Positions 1 through 5,804 of a stretch of DNA of 7,879 nt are shown one piece after another. This DNA is from Acidobacteriaceae bacterium (GTDB lineage: Bacteria > Acidobacteriota > Terriglobia > Terriglobales > Acidobacteriaceae): assembly GCA_030040395.1 (NCBI GenBank), contig JASHTU010000566.1, positions 1-7,879 on the forward strand, read 5' to 3'. The translations under genes and the position numbers were made by a program. Each line of letters opens with the position of its first letter. Position 1 is the first letter of the stretch. Under the pieces are notes generated by a model, which ran no database searches, was not told the origin of the DNA, and worked only from the letters and a program-made list of their open reading frames with translations.

Positions 1-36
1 AGCCCAGCGAATGAACACCTTCCATCGGGCTTCGAT

Positions 37-48
37 CGAGCCGGCTCG
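37..48. repeat. 12-bp perfect palindrome CGAGCCGGCTCG
   Basis: The 12 bases are their own reverse complement. They lie about 40 bases upstream of the first -10-like element, where an operator could sit. No regulator family is recognised from the sequence, and in GC-rich DNA a palindrome of this size can occur by chance. Confidence 0.3.
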
Positions 49-84
49 GCGCGCCGTCACATCGCCGCACGCCCCCAAAACCGG

Positions 85-109
85 TGCTACAATGCAGAAT
101 AGCTATACT
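85..109 (+). promoter_or_regulatory. Candidate promoter(s) of the hox operon
   Basis: Two -10-like hexamers lie close together: TACAAT (88-93), preceded by TGC so that it reads as an extended -10 element, and TATACT (104-109). No convincing -35 hexamer is found 16-18 bases upstream of either. If used, transcription would start near 100 or 116 and leave a leader of roughly 110-130 bases before hoxE. The AT-rich island stands out from its GC-rich surroundings. The call rests only on this and on its position ahead of the operon. Confidence 0.35.
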
Positions 110-172
110 CCCCAGTGACTGCTGTCACCGATAGCCCTGCTCACCGGCGCGTACAAGAAAAGTAGATATCGG

Positions 173-200
173 GCGGAGCACCCTAGGCCCGCCGCTCCGC
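173..200 (+). promoter_or_regulatory. Hairpin in the hoxE leader
   Basis: GCGGAGC (173-179) is the exact reverse complement of GCTCCGC (194-200), giving a 7-bp GC-rich stem with a 14-base loop. It ends 17 bases before the hoxE Shine-Dalgarno sequence. It could affect leader stability or translation of the first gene. No T-run follows, so it is not an intrinsic terminator. No known riboswitch class is recognised. Confidence 0.35.
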
Positions 201-227
201 GGACGACAGTCTTACCCGGGAGGAATT

Positions 228-725
228 GTGGCCACCTTCACCCCTCCGCCGCTGCCGAGCGACGATAAACGATGGAAGATCGTGAACGGCACGATGCGCA
301 AGAATGGCTTCGCCCGTCACGCTCTCATTGAAACCCTCCACACCGTGCAATCCTCGTTCGGCTACCTGGACGACGACTCCATTCGCTTCGTCGCCCGTTC
401 CCTGCGCGTGCCGTTGAGCCAGGCCTACGGCGTGGTCACCTTCTATCACTACTTCACGCTCAAGCCGCCCGGCAAACACACCCTTACCATCTGCGCCGGC
501 ACGGCATGCTACATTAAGGGCGCCGACAAGCTTATTGCCGCGGCCGAAGAGCGCCTGGGCATTGCGCACGGCCAAACCACGCCCGATGGCCAGGTGAGCC
601 TGATGATGGCTCGTTGCGTGGGGGCATGCAGCCGTGCCCCCGTCGTTCTCTGCGACGGTGAAGTGGCGGGCGAGGCGACCCGCGATCAGATGCTCGAGCA
701 ACTGGAAAGGTGGGCCGTGGAATGA
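228..725 (+). CDS. hoxE: HoxE, diaphorase subunit of bidirectional [NiFe] hydrogenase
   Basis: This 165-residue protein is the NuoE-like (24-kDa type) thioredoxin-fold subunit of the cytoplasmic NAD-linked hydrogenase. It binds one [2Fe-2S] cluster and is thought to support electron transfer between the diaphorase and other redox partners. The four cluster ligands are visible as C89-x4-C94 and C130-x3-C134. The helical N-terminal part with GYLDDD (45-50) and the AYGVVTFYHYF stretch (66-76) is typical of the family. Length matches the usual 160-170 residues. The start is GTG at 228, with GGGAGG (218-223) four bases upstream. The stop overlaps the hoxF start as ATGA. HoxE marks the five-subunit HoxEFUYH form rather than the HoxFUYH soluble hydrogenase. 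Confidence 0.93.
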   Translation: MATFTPPPLPSDDKRWKIVNGTMRKNGFARHALIETLHTVQSSFGYLDDDSIRFVARSLRVPLSQAYGVVTFYHYFTLKPPGKHTLTICAGTACYIKGADKLIAAAEERLGIAHGQTTPDGQVSLMMARCVGACSRAPVVLCDGEVAGEATRDQMLEQLERWAVE

Positions 726-2362
726 CGATCGAGGAGCTCGAACAGATAGCCGCAAGCGTCCAGCGCGAAAACGCCGCCTTTGACTACGAAGTGAACGTCT
801 GCATGGACCTGGCCTGCGTGAGCCAGGGTGCGGATAAGCTCAAGGAGGCCCTCGTCAAATCCGCTGAGGCGTCGGGCAAAAAAGTGCTCGTCCGCCGCAC
901 CGGTTGCATGGGTCCGTGCTCGCATGGTCCGCTGGTTCGCGTGGATCCCGACGAGGCTCTATACCACAAAGTGCATGCCGGTCACGCGCGGGCCATTGTG
1001 GCCAGCCTGGGCGGCCCTCCGGTCGCCGAGTTGCAATGCGATTTGAACGAGCACTTCGAAAGCCAGGTGCGGGTGGTGCTCGAAAACGCTGGCTACATCG
1101 ATCCCGTAAAAATCGACGACTACATCGCCCGCGACGGCTATAAAGCGCTGCTGACAGTTTTGACCGAAATGACGCCCAGCGGCGTAATTCACCGCGTCAC
1201 CGAAAGCGGTTTGCGCGGGCGCGGTGGCGGCGGTTATCCCACCGGCCTCAAGTGGAGCACAGTGGCCAAAGCCGCGGGCGACATGAAATATGTCGTCTGC
1301 AATGGCGACGAAGGCGACCCCGGCGCCTTTATGGACCGCAGCGTCATGGAGGGCGATCCGCACCGCGTCATTGAAGGCATGGCCATCGCCGCCTACGCGG
1401 TGGGCGCAAGCAAGGGTTTCATTTACGTCCGCGCCGAGTATCCGGTCGCCGTCTCTCGCCTTACCACCGCGCTCCGCGAAGCGCGCCGCCGCGGCCTGCT
1501 CGGCAACAACGTCTGCAACACGCCTTTCAATTTCGACGTCGAGATTCGCCTGGGCGCGGGAGCCTTCGTTTGCGGTGAGGAGACCGCGCTCATCGCCTCC
1601 ATCGAAGGCAAGCGCGGCACGCCCAAGCCGCGGCCGCCGTACCCCGCCATGAGCGGCCTGTGGGGCAAGCCCACGCTCATCAATAACGTTGAAACCTACG
1701 CCAACATCGCGCCTATCGTGCGCAACGGCGGCCGCTGGTTCTTCAATATGGGCTCGGAGCGCAGCAAAGGCACCAAGGTTTTCGCGCTCACCGGCAAAAT
1801 CGCCAACACCGGTCTCGTTGAAGTGCCCATGGGCATCAAGCTCCGCGAGATCATCGAGCGCATTGGCGGCGGCGTGCCCGCTGGCCACACCTTCAAAGCG
1901 GTTCAAACCGGCGGCCCGTCCGGCGGCTGCATTCCCGCCGAGATGCTCGACATCGGCGTAAGCTACGACGCTTTGCTCAAAGTGGGCTCCATCATGGGCT
2001 CGGGCGGCATGATCGTCATGGACGACACCTCCTGCATGGTCAACGTGGCGCGCTTCTTCGTCGAGTTCTGCATGACTGAGTCTTGCGGCAAGTGTATTCC
2101 CTGCCGCGCCGGCACCGCGCAGATGTTCACGCTCCTCACCCGTATCTGCGATGGAACCGGAACCATGGACGATCTCGAACTGCTCGAAGACCTTTGCTCC
2201 ACGGTGAAGGAAGCGAGCCTCTGCGGCCTTGGCCAAACCGCACCCAATCCCGTGCTAAGCACGCTTAAGTATTTTCGCAACGAGTACATCGAGCACATTG
2301 TCCACAAGCGCTGCCCGGCCGGCGTCTGCACTATCCAGGTTCCCTCGGAGGTGACGGCATGA
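722..2362 (+). CDS. hoxF: HoxF, NAD(H)- and FMN-binding diaphorase subunit
   Basis: This 546-residue flavin subunit exchanges electrons with NAD(H), as in the NuoF/51-kDa family. An N-terminal thioredoxin-like domain carries a [2Fe-2S] site (C27-x4-C32, C62-x3-C66), so it is a NuoE-NuoF-like fusion as usual for HoxF. The glycine-rich NADH/FMN motif [13 protein letters not shown] is near 166-178 and [10 protein letters not shown] near 194-203. A further conserved block, [10 protein letters not shown], starts near 278. A SLBB-like region follows. The C-terminal [4Fe-4S] ligands are C455, C458, C461 and C501. ATG at 722 is chosen over an in-frame GTG at 710 because it forms the same ATGA overlap seen at the next two junctions. 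GGAAAGG (704-710) is a somewhat distant ribosome site. The protein ends soon after a CPAGVC motif, where longer relatives continue into a ferredoxin domain. Confidence 0.95.
   Translation: MTIEELEQIAASVQRENAAFDYEVNVCMDLACVSQGADKLKEALVKSAEASGKKVLVRRTGCMGPCSHGPLVRVDPDEALYHKVHAGHARAIVASLGGPPVAELQCDLNEHFESQVRVVLENAGYIDPVKIDDYIARDGYKALLTVLTEMTPSGVIHRVTESGLRGRGGGGYPTGLKWSTVAKAAGDMKYVVCNGDEGDPGAFMDRSVMEGDPHRVIEGMAIAAYAVGASKGFIYVRAEYPVAVSRLTTALREARRRGLLGNNVCNTPFNFDVEIRLGAGAFVCGEETALIASIEGKRGTPKPRPPYPAMSGLWGKPTLINNVETYANIAPIVRNGGRWFFNMGSERSKGTKVFALTGKIANTGLVEVPMGIKLREIIERIGGGVPAGHTFKAVQTGGPSGGCIPAEMLDIGVSYDALLKVGSIMGSGGMIVMDDTSCMVNVARFFVEFCMTESCGKCIPCRAGTAQMFTLLTRICDGTGTMDDLELLEDLCSTVKEASLCGLGQTAPNPVLSTLKYFRNEYIEHIVHKRCPAGVCTIQVPSEVTA
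2347..2354 (+). promoter_or_regulatory. Strong ribosome binding site of hoxU
   Basis: GGAGGTGA inside the last codons of hoxF is a full match to the 16S rRNA anti-Shine-Dalgarno sequence. Its GGAGG core sits seven bases before the ATG at 2359. It fixes the hoxU start and allows strong internal initiation besides coupling to hoxF termination. Confidence 0.7.
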
Positions 2363-3072
2363 GCGTCGAAGCCGACGTCAAAACTCTCATCATCGACGAG
2401 CAGGAGGTCAGTGCTCGCGCCGGACAGACCATTCTCCAAGTGGCGCGGGAAAACGACATTTACATTCCCACGCTCTGTCATCTCGACGGCCTTAGCGACG
2501 TGGGCGCCTGCCGCCTCTGCCTGATCGAAATCAAGGGCGGCAACAAGCTCGTGCCCGCCTGCGTGGCCACCGTGCAGGAAGGCATGGAAGTCAGCACCGA
2601 CACCGAGCGCCTGCGCAAACATCGCCGCACCATCCTCGAGCTGCTCTTTGCCGAGCGCAATCACATCTGCTCCGTGTGCGTTTCGAACGGCCACTGCGAA
2701 CTGCAAACGCTGGCTCAGGAGCAGGGCGTCACCCACGTGCGCTTCCCCTACCGCAACCCGAACCTGCCCGTCGACGCTTCGCACGAGCGCTTCACCGCCG
2801 ATCACAACCGTTGCATCCTCTGCACACGCTGCGTCCGGGTCTGCGCGGAGATCGAAGGCGCCCATGTGTGGGACGTGATGGGCCGCGGCATCAACTCCAT
2901 GATCATCACCGATCTGCACGAGGACTGGGGCGCGTCGAGCTGCACGCGCTGCGGCAAATGCGTGCAGGTGTGCCCCACCGGAGCCCTCTTCGACAAAAGC
3001 AAGATCGGCTCCGACCACCCCAAGTATCCCGATTTCCTGCCCTACTTGAATCTGATGAGGGAGGCCCAATGA
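2359..3072 (+). CDS. hoxU: HoxU, iron-sulfur diaphorase subunit
   Basis: This 237-residue protein corresponds to the N-terminal part of complex I subunit NuoG. It wires electrons between HoxF and the hydrogenase module HoxYH. In order: a plant-type [2Fe-2S] ferredoxin domain (C40, C51, C54, C68); a NuoG-type His/Cys [4Fe-4S] site (H102, C104, C107, C113); and two ferredoxin-type [4Fe-4S] motifs, [11 protein letters not shown] (C152, C155, C158, C162) and [12 protein letters not shown] (C195, C198, C201, C205). All ligands are present. Length is normal for HoxU, which lacks the molybdopterin-like part of NuoG. Start and stop both lie in ATGA overlaps, with hoxF and hoxY respectively. Confidence 0.95.
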   Translation: MSVEADVKTLIIDEQEVSARAGQTILQVARENDIYIPTLCHLDGLSDVGACRLCLIEIKGGNKLVPACVATVQEGMEVSTDTERLRKHRRTILELLFAERNHICSVCVSNGHCELQTLAQEQGVTHVRFPYRNPNLPVDASHERFTADHNRCILCTRCVRVCAEIEGAHVWDVMGRGINSMIITDLHEDWGASSCTRCGKCVQVCPTGALFDKSKIGSDHPKYPDFLPYLNLMREAQ

Positions 3073-3602
3073 GCAAACTCAAACTGGCGACTGTCTGGCT
3101 TGATGGATGTTCGGGTTGCCACATGTCGTTCCTCGATATGGACGAGCGGCTTCTCGAATTGGCCGAAATCGTTGACGTGGTCTACAGCCCCATCGTCGAC
3201 GCCAAGGAATATCCCGACGAGGTGGACATCGCCCTCGTCGAAGGCGCTGTATCCTCGGAAGACGACGAAAGAAAAATCCGCAAGATTCGCGCCCACACCA
3301 AAATGCTGGTGGCCATGGGCGACTGCGCCATCACCGGCAACGTGCCCTCGATGCGCAACCCCATCGGCCCTGAAGCCATCCTCAACCGCGCTTATATTGA
3401 AAACACCAGCGCGCAGCCCCAAATTCCCTCGGTTGTGGTGCCCAAGCTGCTCCGCACAGTGCGCCCCATTCAGGAATACGTCAAGGTCGACGCCTATCTG
3501 CCCGGCTGCCCGCCCTCGGCCGACACCTTTCATACCGCGCTCACCGCGTTCATCAACGGCGGGCCGCTCGACGTTTCTGCCCTCACCCGTTTTGGAGCCT
3601 GA
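3069..3602 (+). CDS. hoxY: HoxY, small subunit of bidirectional [NiFe] hydrogenase
   Basis: This 177-residue small subunit carries the single proximal [4Fe-4S] cluster that passes electrons between the HoxH active site and HoxU. The ligand set is C14-x2-C17 in the motif [12 protein letters not shown]86 in MGDCAITG and C147 in PGCPPSAD. These are the conserved positions of the short, cytoplasmic small subunits. There is no twin-arginine signal and there are no extra distal-cluster domains, as expected for group 3d. The frame stays open far upstream inside hoxU, but the ATG at 3069 is set by GGGAGG (3059-3064) and by the ATGA overlap with hoxU. The partner gene hoxH does not follow directly but after 254 non-coding bases. 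Confidence 0.95.
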   Translation: MSKLKLATVWLDGCSGCHMSFLDMDERLLELAEIVDVVYSPIVDAKEYPDEVDIALVEGAVSSEDDERKIRKIRAHTKMLVAMGDCAITGNVPSMRNPIGPEAILNRAYIENTSAQPQIPSVVVPKLLRTVRPIQEYVKVDAYLPGCPPSADTFHTALTAFINGGPLDVSALTRFGA

Positions 3603-3621
3603 AGATGCCTCGAGAAACCGC

Positions 3622-3639
3622 GTTGCGCCAGCGCGCAAC
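3622..3639 (+). promoter_or_regulatory. Perfect hairpin just after hoxY
   Basis: GTTGCGC (3622-3628) and GCGCAAC (3633-3639) form a perfect 7-bp stem with a four-base CAGC loop, 19 bases after the hoxY stop. No T-run follows, so it does not look like a standard intrinsic terminator. A transcript-stabilising or processing structure at the 3' end of the hoxEFUY part is a reasonable inference. Confidence 0.45.
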
Positions 3640-3670
3640 TGTACTAGCTGTGGAGGAATTCTCGGATATC

Positions 3671-3801
3671 AGGGCTTTGTATCTGGGCGCGATTTGAGTC
3701 GTGGCCAAAGCGCCCCGAAAGCTTTTGCTGAAGGGTGCGGACTGTAGCCGGTGCATATGCCGGGCGAAAGAAATGCATGGGGCTTTTGCCCCTGAGGCAT
3801 G
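3671..3801 (+). repeat. Dispersed-repeat-like non-coding element between hoxY and hoxH
   Basis: The stretch holds two further hairpins. One is imperfect: GGGCGCGATT (3685-3694) faces AGTCGTGGCC (3697-3706), with one mismatch and two G-T pairs. The other is composite: GGGGC-TTTT-GCCCC (3779-3792), with an outer ATGC/GCAT stem (3773-3776 with 3797-3800). From memory, short dispersed intergenic sequences in Acidobacteriota contain very similar blocks: a stretch that reads GFVSGHDFSRA when translated, and GGGCTTTnGCCCCTGAGG. Here the equivalents are GFVSGRDLSR (from 3672) and GGGCTTTTGCCCCTGAGG (3780-3797). Edges are approximate, and no second copy exists in the window. No transposase or target duplication is visible. 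The repeat assignment is an inference. Confidence 0.45.
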
Positions 3802-3860
3802 TTGACTTGAAGACAATGGCTAATTCGAAACTGTCCGAAGATTTTGGAGTCACCCTATGA
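3735..3860 (+). CDS. Possible small ORF ending in an ATGA overlap with hoxH (doubtful)
   Basis: This 41-codon frame opens with GTG at 3735 (in-frame ATGs at 3777 and 3816) and ends with TGA at 3858-3860. That stop overlaps the hoxH ATG in the same ATGA arrangement as the other junctions of the operon. The last 14 residues from the ATG at 3816 are [14 protein letters not shown]. There is no good ribosome site, only GAAG (3809-3812) close before 3816. Most of the frame lies in repeat-like sequence and no family is recognised. It may be chance, since any hoxH starting ATGA supplies the stop. If translated, it could act as a coupling leader peptide. Confidence 0.15.
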   Translation: MRTVAGAYAGRKKCMGLLPLRHVDLKTMANSKLSEDFGVTL

Positions 3861-5281
3861 GCCAGACCATCACCATCGATCCCGTCACCCGCCTCGAAGG
3901 TCACGGCAAAATCACCATCCAGCTCAACGGCCAGGGCGAGGTCGAGGACGCGCACTTCCACGTTACCCAGGTGCGCGGCTTCGAAAAATTCTCTGAGGGC
4001 CGGCCCTACTACGAAATGCCCGGCCTGATGGCGCGCATCTGCGGCATTTGCCCCGTTTCGCACCTCATCGCCTCGGCCAAGGCCTGCGAAGCCATCATGT
4101 CGGTCAGGATTCCCCCCACCGCTGCGCTATTGCGCCGCATGTTGAACCTGGCCCAGATGGTGCAGTCGCACGCGTTAAGTTTCTTCTATCTCGCTTCGCC
4201 AGACCTGCTGCTGGGCATGGAGTTCGACCCCAAGCTCCGCAACATTCTCGGCGTCGCCGCGGCCAAGCCCGAGTTGGGCCGCGCCGGCGTGGCGCTCCGC
4301 CGCTTCGGCCAACACATTATCGAGCTGCTCGGCTCCAAGCGCGTCCATCCCGGCTGGGTCGTTCCCGGCGGCGTCACCGAGCCGCTCTCCGGGGCCAAGC
4401 GCGACGAAATTCTGACTATACTGCCTGAGGCCTACGCCAACATCGGCCTCGCGCTCGCCGCCTATAAGCAGATCGCGGACCGCTTCCAGCCTGAAATCGA
4501 TGTCTTCGCCAACTTTCCTTCGAATTTCATGGCCCTCGTCAACGAAGACGGCTCCATCGAATTCAACACTGGCGCGCTACGCCTCATTGACGCCCAGGGC
4601 GCAATCATCGAGGACGGCATCACCGCGAGCCAATATGCTGAGGCCATCGGCGAAGCGGTCGAGCCCTATAGCTACACGAAGTTCGCTTATTACAAGCCGC
4701 TCGGCTATCCCCAGGGCAGCTATCGCGTCGGCCCGCTGGCGCGCCTCAACATCGCTAAGAGCATGGGCACACCTCGCGCTGAAAAGGAACTTGTCGAATT
4801 CAAGCAACTGGCCTCCGGCCCTGTCCTCAGCTCCTTCCACTACCATCACGCGCGCCTCGTTGAAATCCTCTATGGCATCGAAAAAATTGAAGACATCCTC
4901 AACGACCCTGGCATTCTCGACAAGCAAGTTCGCGCCACGGCCGGCGTCAACCGCCTCGAGGGCGCGGGCCAGGCCGAGGCGCCGCGCGGCGTGCTCCACC
5001 ATCACTACAAGGTGGACGAAAACGGCAAGATGCTTTGGGCCAACCTCGTCATCGCCACTGGCCAGAACAACAAAGCCATGAATCAAGGCGTGTTGCAAGC
5101 GGCCAGACATTATGTGAAAGACGGCAAATTCACTGAGGGCATTCTCAACCGCGTTGAAGCCGTGGTGCGCGCCTTCGATCCCTGTCTGAGCTGCTCCTCG
5201 CACGCCTTCGGCCAAATGCCTTTGGCCATTTCACTGCTGTCATCCAACGGCGACGTGATAGACCGGGTCGTGCGTTCCTGA
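3857..5281 (+). CDS. hoxH: HoxH, Ni-Fe catalytic large subunit
   Basis: This 474-residue subunit holds the Ni-Fe(CN)2CO centre that interconverts H2 with protons and electrons. Visible are RLEGHGK (12-18), which holds conserved E14; the N-terminal nickel motif [10 protein letters not shown] (60-69; ligands C62, C65); the AEAPRG...HHHY block (374-384); and the C-terminal motif DPCLSCSSH (441-449; ligands C443, C446). About 25 residues follow that motif. This is the tail removed by the maturation protease after nickel insertion, which fits the hoxW gene 19 bases downstream. The length is normal for group 3d. The start is set by GGAG (3846-3849), seven bases before the ATG. Unlike the earlier genes it is separated from its partner hoxY, so its expression may be set partly independently. 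Confidence 0.95.
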   Translation: MSQTITIDPVTRLEGHGKITIQLNGQGEVEDAHFHVTQVRGFEKFSEGRPYYEMPGLMARICGICPVSHLIASAKACEAIMSVRIPPTAALLRRMLNLAQMVQSHALSFFYLASPDLLLGMEFDPKLRNILGVAAAKPELGRAGVALRRFGQHIIELLGSKRVHPGWVVPGGVTEPLSGAKRDEILTILPEAYANIGLALAAYKQIADRFQPEIDVFANFPSNFMALVNEDGSIEFNTGALRLIDAQGAIIEDGITASQYAEAIGEAVEPYSYTKFAYYKPLGYPQGSYRVGPLARLNIAKSMGTPRAEKELVEFKQLASGPVLSSFHYHHARLVEILYGIEKIEDILNDPGILDKQVRATAGVNRLEGAGQAEAPRGVLHHHYKVDENGKMLWANLVIATGQNNKAMNQGVLQAARHYVKDGKFTEGILNRVEAVVRAFDPCLSCSSHAFGQMPLAISLLSSNGDVIDRVVRS

Positions 5282-5300
5282 TTACGCCGTAGTCCGAACC

Positions 5301-5804
5301 ATGCCCGAAAATCCAATCCGCTGCCTCATCCTCGCCTGCGGCAATACCCTCCGCGGCGACGACTGCATCGGCCCTTGGCTGGCGCATTGGGCGGAAAAAC
5401 GGTTTTCCGCCGACCCCGCTGTGAACATCGTCTCGCGCCAGCAATGGACTCCCGAACTGGCCGAAGACATCGCGCGCGCCGAATCCGTGCTCTTCGTTGA
5501 CTCCTCCGCTGCGTCAGAGCCCGGCGAAGTCAAGCTTGTTCCCGCAGCGCCCGCCGCCGGCCATCCTGCGCTGGCAACCCACCACGCAAACGCTCCGCAA
5601 TTGCTCGCGCTGGCCAACGAACTTTATGGCTTGCAGCCGCGCTTGGCTTTCCTGCTAACCATCGGCGCGGGCGCAACTAACCTCGGCGAAGAATTCAGCG
5701 AGCCTGTGAAGCGCGCCCTTCCCGCGGCCTGCGCCCTGCTCGAAACCACTGTCCACGGCTTCCTTACCGGCAACATCCCGCGCCCAATAGGTCAGCGGTC
5801 GTAG
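5301..5804 (+). CDS. hoxW: HoxW, hydrogenase maturation endopeptidase (M52 family)
   Basis: This 167-residue protease of the HybD/HycI/HoxW family cleaves the HoxH C-terminal tail once nickel is in place. Motif GNTLRGDDCIG (14-24) matches the family signature, with D21 aligning to the nickel-binding Glu of HybD. D67 in VLFVDSSA and H94 or H95 in ATHHANAP match the other two metal-sensing positions. The ATG at 5301 places the signature at the usual distance from the N-terminus. No clear Shine-Dalgarno sequence precedes it, which suggests low-level translation, perhaps by ribosomes ending hoxH. The symbol is given by context, because the sequence alone shows only the general protease family. 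The 3' end overlaps the convergent fucosidase gene by 13 bases. Confidence 0.88.
   Translation: MPENPIRCLILACGNTLRGDDCIGPWLAHWAEKRFSADPAVNIVSRQQWTPELAEDIARAESVLFVDSSAASEPGEVKLVPAAPAAGHPALATHHANAPQLLALANELYGLQPRLAFLLTIGAGATNLGEEFSEPVKRALPAACALLETTVHGFLTGNIPRPIGQRS

Larger units (their letters stand above)
1..227. other. Non-coding region upstream of the hox operon
   Basis: No gene can be supported here. Two plus-strand frames are open from the window edge, ending near 102 and 118, and one short minus-strand frame is open from about 70 to the edge. All are too short to assign, so the tail of an upstream gene or the start of a divergent one cannot be excluded. The stretch holds a 12-bp palindrome (37-48), two -10-like hexamers (88-93, 104-109), an inverted repeat (173-179 with 194-200) and the hoxE ribosome binding site (218-223). 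It is best read as the promoter and leader region of the hydrogenase operon. Confidence 0.6.

Noticed and set aside
959..2236. A 425-codon open frame on the minus strand, antisense to hoxF
   Set aside because: It lies wholly opposite a well-conserved gene, its translation is low-complexity and rich in Ala, Gly and His, and no domain is recognisable. It is a shadow of GC-rich codon use.
2676..3068. Upstream extension of the hoxY frame inside hoxU
   Set aside because: The extension is Arg- and His-rich, unlike any HoxY N-terminus. The ATG at 3069 has a good ribosome site and puts the CxxC cluster motif at the usual position.
1963..3069. A 368-codon open frame on the minus strand, antisense to hoxF and hoxU
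   Set aside because: It is opposite two genes with full cluster-ligand motifs, has no recognisable family and no good ribosome site. It is a shadow frame.
3605..3697. A 30-codon frame after hoxY, starting MPRETALRQR
   Set aside because: It has no ribosome site and no family, and it lies within the hairpin-rich non-coding gap. Chance is sufficient.
3779..3792. GGGGC-TTTT-GCCCC hairpin as an intrinsic terminator before hoxH
   Set aside because: No T-run follows the stem, and it lies within the repeat-like block with an outer stem, so it fits a repeat structure better than a terminator.
3802..3830. TTGACT (3802-3807) as a -35 box for a separate hoxH promoter
   Set aside because: No -10-like hexamer lies at 16-18 bases. 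The nearest AT-rich hexamer, TAATTC at 3821, is only 13 bases away. A separate hoxH promoter remains possible but is not shown.
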